From Gigaspora margarita (Eukaryota; Glomeromycota; Glomeromycetes; Diversisporales; Gigasporaceae), in the NCBI GenBank assembly GCA_009809945.1, contig WTPW01002434.1, positions 1 to 64,000 of the forward strand: a DNA stretch of 64,000 nt, given 5' to 3'. The translations under genes and the position numbers were made by a program. Below, piece after piece: positions 56,279 to 64,000 of the stretch. Every line of letters starts with the position of its first letter. The first letter of the stretch is position 1. Below the pieces are notes generated by a model. That model saw nothing but the letters and a program-made list of their open reading frames with translations, was not told the origin of the DNA and did not search any database.

Positions 56279-56516
56279 AATAATTGATTATAATCGATTA
56301 GTGTTAGTAATTGATTAATAAATCCTCAAACAATTATAATTATTATAATCAATTAGTCCAATTATAATCATTATATATCACTTTAAAAAATTTGTAATCT
56401 CATAGTTGAAGTACCAAATTTGGCTATTTATAATAGAAGTACCAAATTTGGCCATATATAATAGAAGTACCAAATTTGGCCATATATAATAGAAGTACCA
56501 AATTTGGCTGTATATA
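56279..56516. repeat. 28-bp tandem repeat and AT-rich DNA
   Basis: AGAAGTACCAAATTTGGCCA TATATAAT is repeated four times between 56,418 and 56,510, next to the MITE that follows. The preceding DNA contains TAATTATAATCRATTA palindromes. Confidence 0.85.
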
Positions 56517-56872
56517 CAGTGCAGGAATCCTTAAAACAGCAACTGAAAACTAATAAATTTTTAAACTTTTATAAAAAATAAGAAACATAATTAAAAGAAA
56601 TTTTTTTCTATAAAAATATACAAACATGCAGAACAAAACTATAGAGCTTATTTTTTAATATAGCAAAATTTTATGCTATTATTTCCTTTTAAAGTTACTA
56701 ATGAAATCAAAATTTGGCTACACATATATAAAAAACATAACAAAATTTTAAAAATATAATAAAATTTAAAAAACATAACAAAATTTTAAGATATTAACCA
56801 ATCAAAATTTAGTATTTGGTTTCAAATTTGGCCGCTTTTAAAAAAGTTGTTGGTTTAAGGATTCCTGCACTG
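56517..56872. mobile_element. TA-flanked MITE, CAGTGCAGGAATCCTTAAA termini
   Basis: CAGTGCAGGAATCCTTAAA pairs with TTTAAGGATTCCTGCACTG. TA stands at 56,515-56,516 and 56,873-56,874. The interior has AAATTTGGC words on both strands. A mariner/pogo-type non-autonomous element is likely. Confidence 0.83.
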
Positions 56873-57624
56873 TAGTAAAAATACCAAATTTGGACGCATT
56901 ACATAATTTTAAAATTTGGTCACTAAAAACTTTTATTGGTCGGGACTAGGTTGTTTGCACTATAGATTATTATAAAATTAGTCAATATATTAAAAATTAT
57001 ATTAAAATATTATTTATATATATGTTAAATATCTCTTTAATAAAATTAATATATTGCCCTAAAATCATTTTAGAAAATCAAGCATGCAATCTCATAGTTT
57101 ACTATATTGGTATGATATCATATAAAAGAAAATAAAATTTTAATTAAATAGCCAATATAATATCTTCTTATATAATTGCTAATTATCTTTAAGCTATAAG
57201 CCAAAATTGCTTTTAATAATAATATTATATCATTCAATAAATATTAAGGCAATATTTTAATAATATATTAATTTCAGAAAAATATTTAAAATATCAGTAC
57301 TGTATTGTGAAAATGGATGACAATTTTTTATTAAATAGCCAATATAATATCACTTATAATATATCTAGTCATTAAATTATCTTTAATATATCTTAAAAAT
57401 ATCTGTATATTATCTTTTTTAATTCTTTTTACTAATATTTGGATATTGTTTTTATGCACTAGGCCAATATGTAATATAACTCACTAAAATATTCAGCATA
57501 TCACCTTTTTTTGTACCCCATCAATCAGCTTTTATCCAATAATATATCAGCCTACAATCACCTATGCCAATTATTAGATAATATTTGGTAATACTTTTAA
57601 TTTTGACCTGTGCTTAGATATAAA
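56873..57624. other. AT-rich intergenic DNA
   Basis: A phrase with TTAAATAGCCAATATAATAT CWTCTTATA occurs twice (about 57,140 and 57,330), so part of this is a degraded direct repeat. No gene is visible. Confidence 0.4.
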
Positions 57625-57943
57625 CATTAATAAAAAAATACAACTAGCTAACTGAATTTTTCAGATTTCATGTAATGCAAACAAAAAATAAACTTTGCTT
57701 ATCTTATATATGAAAATTATTCTATTAATTTAAAATAAAAAAAAATCTGATTGACTGATTTTTAGATTCCATGTAATACAAAATGAAAAATCAACTTTAA
57801 TTTAAGTAGGAGAAAAAAAAACCAATCTACTGACTAAATTTTTCTTTCTATATAATGCCAAATAAAAATTAACTTTGCATAGCCTTATATGTGAACATGG
57901 TTCTATTAATTTTAGCAAAGTAAAAAAAAAACAAAAAAAAAAA
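57625..57943 (-). repeat. Dimeric satellite, reverse orientation, part 1
   Basis: About three half-units of the 19-24 kb satellite on the opposite strand: TTTTTCAGATTTCATGTAAT GCAAAC, AAAAATCAACTTTR, TATGTGAACATGGTTCTATT AATTT. The array runs into the A-tract where the next foldback element begins, and continues at 59,580. Confidence 0.8.
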
Positions 57944-59237
57944 GAGGATTGCTAACAACACAACAAACACATAATTTATCTTCTTATTGGCACAAAAATG
58001 ATCAGCATGAGCTCCCAAATTTTAGATTTAAATTTTATAACTTTGAGCAAAGATATCTTGGTAATTAGCTAAAAAAATTCAATAACCTTTTTTATATTTT
58101 GATTCTTCAGAGTGATAGAATTATAATTAAAAAAAGGTTTATCAAATTTGGTTGGCTAGCTGCTAAGATATCTTTATTTAAAATCTTGGAAAATTCAAAA
58201 ATGCCTATTAATGTAAAAAATTTGAACAAAGATAATTTGGCAACTACCTAACCAAATTTGATGAACTTTTTTTTATTCTAATTTTATAGTATTATAAAAT
58301 AAATAAAAAAAATCTATCAAATTTAATTATCTGGTTGCCAAATTATTTCCGCTCAAAGGTTTATAAAAATTTTGTCACAGCTATTAGGCCTTTGGAAGTT
58401 GATTCTTTGGATAATATTACTTTTCTAGGACTCTTAGAAGGAGAGAGAAGGATAAAATAAAATGAACATATGAAATAAATATATAAAAATAAACAAAGAT
58501 GGGCCAATTTGATTGGTTGATATAAATTAGATGACTAGCAAGAGTCATCTAGCATTTTGATTAGCTGTTCATTTCAGAAGGTGGTGGAGGAGACTTCAGC
58601 TAAGGGGGGGTTATGTTAACCAAAAAATTAACTTCAAATGGTCTTATTATGAAGATAACTCAGCAACCACTCAACCAAATTTGATATACTTTTTTTAATT
58701 TTATTTTACAATATTGTAAAAAGAAATAAAATTTTCATCAAATTTAGCCAAATGGTTCAAAGTTTTAAAATTAAAAATGCCTATTAAAATAATTGCTGCA
58801 GCAAAATGTTTATAAAACTTTGAGTGAAGATAACTTGTCAACCAACCAACTGATTCGATAAAATGTTTTTATTTCAATCTATAGTATTGTAAAACAAAAA
58901 TAAAAAATTTATTGAATTTGGTTAGGTAGTTGCTAAGTTATCTTTTTCAAAGTTTACATTTCTACATATATTTAATAAGCATTTTGAATTTTCCAAGACT
59001 TTGAACAAAGATATTTAAACAATTATTCAACAAATTCAATAAACTTTTTTTTATTATAATTCTATTGTTCTGAAGAATCAAAATATAAAAAAAGTTCATC
59101 AAATTTTGTTTGCTAGTGCCAAGATATCTTTGCTCAAAGTTATAAAATTCATGTCTAAAATTAAGTATACTTATATTGATCATTGTTGTGCTAATAAGAA
59201 GATAAGTTACATGTTTGTTGTGTCGGTAGCAATCCTC
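57944..59237. mobile_element. 1.3-kb foldback element inside the satellite A-tract
   Basis: GAGGATTGCTAACAACACAA CAAAC..AATTTATCTTCTTA TTGGCAC at the left is mirrored by GTGCTAATAAGAAGATAAGT TACATGTTTGTTGTGTCGGT AGCAATCCTC at the right. The arms continue for about 270 bp. Internally a roughly 120-bp unit (CTAAGATATCTTTG.TCAAA, TTTGATRAACTTTTTTTTATT) repeats in both orientations. A-runs flank both ends. Open frames across the right arm are not supported. Confidence 0.75.
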
Positions 59238-59860
59238 AAAAAAAAAGAGTTTATTTATATTTACCCTAAGGTACATGTACTCTATCATGTAACCTATATA
59301 GATTACTATAAATTTAAGATTAGATATAATATTATACAATTAAAAAAATTCAAAACAAACTTTCATTTTGACAAAAATCACTTATTTCATAAGAAATTGC
59401 ATACTAAACTACATTTTGCACATTAATAAAAAGTTTTTCTTGAGCAATTTTGCTATATAATAGCCTAAACCCTAACACTAAATAGTTTTTACCCTAACTC
59501 TAACCTATATTAGTATTATAGTTTTTGTAATATCATATAATCAAAATAAAGGGTACAAAAAATTTAATGTACCTATGGGTACATTTATATTAATTCAAAA
59601 AAAAAAACAAAAAAAAAACAAAAAAAACAAAACCAAAAATAAATTCTAACCAAATTTTTCAAATTCCATATAATGCAAAAGGAAAAATCTACTTTTGTGT
59701 AGCTTAATCTTAGATGTAAACATTAATTTTTTAATTTACAGTAGAAGGAAAAAAATCCAACTGGCTGGCTGAATTTTTCAGATTCTATATAATACCAACT
59801 GAAAAATCAACTATACATAGTCTTATCTTATATGTGAATATTATTCTATTAATTTACAAT

Positions 59861-59906
<46 letters not shown>

Positions 59907-60057
59907 CTGACTGAATTTTTCAGATTCCATGTAATTTAAAACAAAAAAAATTAACTTTGCTAAATTGAAAAAAAGAAAAGAAAAAAAAAAGAAAAAAAAT
60001 CTAACTAGAATGAACAAAGTTTTTAGATTCCATGTGATGCAAAATGAAAAATAATTT
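59238..60057 (-). repeat. Dimeric satellite, reverse orientation, part 2, and flanking AT-rich DNA
   Basis: 59,238-59,580 is AT-rich with a CCCTAAC/CTAACTCTAACC patch at 59,465-59,510. From 59,630 the reverse satellite resumes with CAAATTTTTCAAATTCCATA TAATGC, GTGTAGCTTAATCTTAGATG TAAACATT and similar. A pure A-tract of about 37 bases spans 59,867-59,903. No gene. Confidence 0.8.
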
Positions 60058-61195
60058 TGCAAATAGGAATCATTATAGGTAACCAAAAATTATTCTACAA
60101 CTTGTTCACATTTTTGGTTGCAGCCAATAAATTATATAAAATTGATCAAATTAGTAAGTTTAACTCTGTTGTCATAATTAACACATCAATATGATAAATT
60201 ATATATAAAAATAAGTTTTCCACACACTGAACACATTTTTGAAAATGACCAATTATTATTCAATTAATTTACAGTAAATTTTTTTTTAAAAAAAATTCCA
60301 TATAATGCAAAACAAAAAATTAACTTTGCATGGCCTTATCTTATATATGAATATTATTCTATTAATTTACATTAAAGTAAAAAAATCCAACTGACTAATT
60401 AAAGTTCAGATTATATGTAATGCAAAATGAAAATCAATTTTGCTTAAATTTTAAAAAAATTTTGACTGCTAAACAAAATAAAGAATTAACTTTGCATGCT
60501 CTAACTATTACAGTTTTAAATAGGAATCATCATAGTTGGCCAAAATTTCTCCACAACTTGATCATGCTTTTGGGTACAGCCAATAAATTATATAATATAG
60601 ATTGATAAAACTGGTAAGTTTAACACTTCGTCATTATTAACACATCAATATAACAAATTGTATGTAAAAATAAGTTTTCTCATGCACTGGTCATGTTTTC
60701 TGAAATAACCAATCATTATTCTATCAATTTACAGTAAATTAAAAAAAAAAGAAAAAAAAATCTGAATGATGATGCTTCAAATTCTATGTAATGCAAAATA
60801 AAAAATAAACTTTACATGGCCTAATCTTATATAACATTCTTTTGAAAACAATTGCCAAAAGTGAACTCTCTGAGGATTTATAATTTATAGATCAATAACA
60901 AAATATGATATAATCATTAAAACAAACTAATTAAAATGAACAAATATTACAATAATTATAGTTTTAAATAGGAATTGTCATAGGCTGGCCAAAAATTTTT
61001 CTACAATTTGATCACATTTTTGGACACAGCCAATAAAAATTAAAGTATACAGATAAAATTGGTAAGGTTAACTTTTCATCATTATTAACACATCAATATG
61101 ATGAATCATATACAAAAATAAGTTTCTCACATACTGGTCATATTTTTAAAATTGACCAATCAAATCATAAAAAAAAGACCAATCAGTGTTCAGAG
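60058..61195. repeat. Higher-order repeat, about 450-bp period
   Basis: A roughly 215-bp block (GGAATCATYATAGGYNRCCA AAA, CACATTTTTGGNYRCAGCCA ATAAA, TTAACACATCAATATGA, ATAAGTTTTCYCACRCACTG) occurs at about 60,060, 60,520 and 60,960. It is separated by satellite half-units (TTACAGTAAA..TCCATATAATGCAAAACAAAAA), giving a composite period of about 450 bp. Short frames inside differ between copies. Confidence 0.78.
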
Positions 61196-61735
61196 CAGAT
61201 ATCCAATTTCTTTATTGTGTTTTTAATTAGTAGTAGATATAGCATATATTGCACATGTAATAGATATAGTTTTTTAAACTTGTATAATTTCATGTGGACC
61301 CTAAGTTCAACATCAAGTCTTTATACTCTTTCACTAATTATTTATTATTTAAAATAAACAATTACTAGTATCCTCATATACTTTTAATTGTAGCCTCTTT
61401 TGTAATTGCAAATTGGCTTAAATCTTCTTTGTTAAATTTTCTAAAAAATGCCCTCTAACTTAGATAAATCACAGTAACAAAGTGAGATTACACAAAGTGT
61501 TCACTGTCTAAGGTCACTCTAGTTAGGAGCATGCCATGTATTACATAATTTTTACCATGGATTCATGGTCAAAGGTGGTGATCATATCTATATATTATAT
61601 TAAGCAATCTAATTAGATAAAGTGATCACACTATACATGGATAAGAGTAGCTACCAAGTAAAAAATATTATGTAATAAATAGCATGCCCCTTACCTACTA
61701 TCTTTAACAAAGTGAATATAAGATAACACTATGAA
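61196..61735. other. Intergenic DNA downstream of the FAR1-like relic
   Basis: Slightly more balanced AT-rich DNA. GATCACACTATACATGGATA and GTAATAAATAGCATGCC echo earlier words (ACCATGGATTCATGGTCAAA GGTGGTGATCATATC and GCATGCCATGTATTACATAA T), making a loose palindrome at 61,525-61,690. No gene is seen. Confidence 0.45.
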
Positions 61736-62980
61736 CTATTGTGAATCTTCAGTACATTTAGAATATAGATAATGCATAAGATCAGATGCATCAAATTTAA
61801 TTCTTTTATTTAAATGATTTTTTGCAGCTTGGATAGCATTATAAAGGTTTTTTAATGGATTTTTATTTCTAAAAACTTGCTTTTCAATAGCTGACCAATA
61901 GGTGCGCATTGATATTCCACTGTTTACACAAAATTCAATAGATTGAATCATATCATTAAGTTTGTGATATCTCAAATTGTGGCTGTAGCTAAAGGTCATT
62001 GGATGATTATGTTGGTACTATGTTGGTTCATAACAGTAGTAAAGGTAATAGTTAATATTTTTTTAAATATACTTCTATTTACCTTCCACTTACAACTAGT
62101 AACTTTAGATTGTCTGTTTTGATGATTAATAGGATCTAAAACTTTTTTTGGTTAAAATTTACTTGAACAACTATATTTCCAATTAATCCTTAACTCAATC
62201 TTTTAACCATTTTTAAGGAAAATGTCACTTCATTTTCTTCGAATACTAAATCTTTTTTTTCTATAATTATTAAGATCCTCTTCAACTTCTTCCCATGTCT
62301 TGAAACTTTGCTCTACATATAATTCATCATTTTCTTTATTCAAGGATATCCAAGAAGTCAGTATTATAAATTTCATCTTGGTCATTATTTTCATTTTGAT
62401 TTTCATTCATTAACTGTGATTCTTCTTCTATACTAGCCAGAAATATAGAGTAGTGCAAACTAGGTTCAACACTATACCCAATAAGTAAAATGATACAAAT
62501 TTTTGACTAAATGCTCAATACAATAATACTTCCATTTGTTGAGGATCTAGTTGGTTTTGCAGTACTTGATAATTATATAAAAGTTCAACAAAACTGTTCA
62601 TTGGTATCTCATTTATCAGTGAAGTTGCATGTTGATCATAAAAAAAAAAGAATCCTGTGTGCAAATAAGCATTTTACTTGAATGAATTGAGTAAAGTTAT
62701 CATTGATAGATAATTTACCTAAGTAGTGTTTATAAAATTTTGGTTGTAAAAAGAATGCGAATTCTGAGGATAATATGAGGCCTGGTAGAGTTGTTGAGCA
62801 GACCACAATCCATTATTATTTTGTCCAGCCAAATTTCCACTCTCAGCAGAATTCAATTACAATCCGAGGTTATTTTGTCTACAAGAATTGCTATCTCCTG
62901 CAGATTCAAATGCATCCAATAATTACTGCCTTTAGCAGATTCAAAATACTCAAATTTGATCATTTCATTCATATGCCTTA
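61736..62980 (-). pseudogene. FAR1/MULE-type transposase-like gene, N-terminal part, broken
   Basis: The minus strand shows, in order: a Q/N/S-rich start (62,980-62,735, e.g. NNNGLWSAQQLYQASYYPQN); a possible intron (GTAAATTAT..TTGCACACAG, about 62,730-62,665); a segment EIPMNSFVELLYNYQVLQ; an acidic segment ending DFLDILE; then SFKTWEEVEEDLNNY..SIRRK, a C-x-W motif (TSCKWKVN) and HNHPM, the layout of a FAR1-type (WRKY-GCM1) zinc-binding domain. A linker follows with KNPLKNLYNAIQAAKNHL and DASDLMHYLYSK, ending at TAG/TAA 61,736. At least four frame breaks are present. FAR1-type proteins derive from MULE transposases and bind DNA. The catalytic DDE domain is missing downstream, so this is a truncated relic. 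Confidence 0.68.
62009..62027. repeat. Apparent hAT excision footprint in the FAR1-like relic
   Basis: ATGTTGGT-ACT-ATGTTGGT: an exact 8-bp direct repeat separated by 3 bp, lying between the reading frames for TTVMNQH and NHPMTF. Removing 11 bp restores one continuous frame MNQHNHPM. A duplicated 8-mer with a few intervening bases is what hAT excision leaves behind. A simple tandem slip is the alternative. Confidence 0.6.
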
Positions 62981-63206
62981 ACCTATTACATAATTTAAAA
63001 AAATAATGCTTAGAAAACATACAAAGATTAAAATTCGTAACAGCCTTAAAGAAGAATTCATAAGAACCTTATTCTCAGAAAGAATAAATGGTAATGCTTA
63101 AAGTATAAAATAGACTTTACAAAATCATAATAGCTTTATGTTGATATAGAATGTAGCTTTTGAACCTATTATAACGGAATTTTGAACTTTAATACTTGGA
63201 TATGTA
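62981..63206. other. AT-rich DNA upstream of the FAR1-like relic
   Basis: No feature that I can support. On the minus strand this would be the upstream region of the relic. Confidence 0.35.
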
Positions 63207-63214
63207 CATAGAAC

Positions 63215-63373
63215 TAGGGATTGGAACTGCCTAAAATTTTTTTTATTGTTTAATCGTTTAACCGTTTAACCATTTAATTTGGCTGGCATTAAAATAATTC
63301 CGGCCCATAACCAACATAATTCTACCTGGAACTATAGAACAATTTTTAAATGGTTAAACGGTTCCAATCCCTA
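63215..63373. mobile_element. Small hAT-like MITE, TAGGGATTGGAAC termini
   Basis: TAGGGATTGGAAC and GTTCCAATCCCTA bound 159 bp, with inner TTTAATCGTTTAACCGTTTA ACCATTTAA against TTTAAATGGTTAAACG. Flanking 8-mers CATAGAAC (63,207-63,214) and TATAGAAC (63,374-63,381) match at 7 of 8. Its TAGGGAT start resembles the element in the GH27 exon. Confidence 0.83.
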
Positions 63374-64000
63374 TATAGAACAGAAACTATAACCATAACA
63401 CAGAAATCAATACCTTATGTATAAAGAATGTAAACAAAAGAATAAAAAGAATGAAGTAGCAAATGTAAAAAAAAAAGTATATAGTCATCATATATTTGAT
63501 ATGTTGTGAAACAGGTAAAGATACCACCATTATTCTTTAGTCGTCATGAAACCAGTAAAAGTTACTACCGGGTAAAAGAAGTTATTCTTAAAAAAAAATC
63601 ATAACAAATTTATCATAACAAATAAATAAATATTCTAATTTAATAAAAATTAAAGCATTTAATTTAAGGCAAAAATAAAATAGCGACCCGTCGCTATGCA
63701 ACCCTTATATGATCGACCAATCATTTTTTGAGATTGGTAGATCATATATAGCTTGTCTCCAGGATACCTGATTCGATCTGGATTTAGATCTGCAGGTAAA
63801 TCTAGATTTTTTTTTTATTTGTTTTTTTTTTATTTCGCGATACTGTCCTAATATTTCTTTTCTTTAGATAAGTACAAATTTATTTTTTTTTTCTTTTTTT
63901 GTTATTGTCGCTAACTTCTCTCTTTCTTTAGGTCTATTCGTCTTTTATTTTTTCGTTCAAAACCAAGAAGCACTGAACCAGTTTTTGGATAAGTTATAGT
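63374..64000. other. Window end: AT-rich DNA with palindromes
   Basis: No gene is visible. TAGCGACCCGTCGCTA (63,681-63,696) and TATATGATCGACCAATC..GATTGGTAGATCATATATA (63,707-63,751) are adjacent palindromes, perhaps one arm of a foldback element cut by the window edge. 63,805-63,960 is T-rich. Confidence 0.4.

Noticed and set aside
58962..59426. Overlapping 125- and 106-codon frames on opposite strands
   Set aside because: Both lie across the right arm of the 1.3-kb foldback element and are not preserved in the left arm.
62775..62981. 68-codon plus-strand frame
   Set aside because: It is antisense to the Q/N/S-rich start of the FAR1-like relic, which has the better protein-like composition.

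Overview
The window is very AT-rich eukaryotic DNA with few genes and many repeats. The best host marker is a split alpha-galactosidase (GH27) gene at 1.9-5.0 kb: 14 short exons, tiny introns with GTAAGT/GTAAAT-type donors, and a protein of the fungal/plant GH27 type. With the RNase H-type retroelement and FAR1-like transposase relics, this suggests an early-diverging AT-rich filamentous fungus, most likely an arbuscular mycorrhizal fungus (Glomeromycotina). That assignment is inference from gene style, not from a marker gene. A few ambiguous bases near 2.2 and 2.7 kb and an N gap at 50.3 kb show it is a draft assembly.

Layout. 0-1.1 kb: a 40-bp tandem repeat and a foldback MITE. 1.9-5.0 kb: the GH27 gene, broken in exon 1 by an 894-bp hAT-like element and by a one-base frameshift in exon 11. 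5-18 kb: foldback elements, including a 960-bp near-palindrome at 16.15-17.11 kb. 18.9-24.8 kb: a satellite whose roughly 220-bp unit is a diverged dimer, interrupted by two related 0.82-kb hAT-like elements. 25-31 kb: tRNA-headed SINE-like elements and a nested hAT pair. 31-38 kb: low-complexity DNA and small MITEs. 38-41 kb: a reverse SINE copy and a LINE 3' end split by a 1.8-kb hAT-like element. 41-47 kb: minisatellites packed with MITEs. 47.3-54.4 kb: coding relics (a CxCxxC-motif protein, a low-complexity K/S/Q-rich relic, a LINE RNase H domain). 54.5-61.2 kb: further hAT, TA-flanked and foldback elements plus the same dimeric satellite in opposite orientation. 61.7-63.0 kb: a broken FAR1/MULE-like gene carrying what looks like a hAT excision footprint. 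The rest is AT-rich DNA with no recognisable content.

Only the GH27 gene is a conventional host gene, and as read it is disrupted. The main signal is transposition. About ten unrelated non-coding elements have terminal inverted repeats and 8-bp target duplications (hAT hallmark), alongside TA-flanked (mariner/pogo-like), TTA/TAA-flanked (PIF/Harbinger-like) and 11-bp-flanked (Mutator-like) MITEs. No transposase gene for the hAT elements is present, so they must depend on enzymes encoded elsewhere. I found no new multi-gene system. The most notable items are the insertion in the GH27 exon, sites where an empty paralogue proves the insertion, the apparent excision footprint, and MITE interiors rich in telomere-like TTAGGG.
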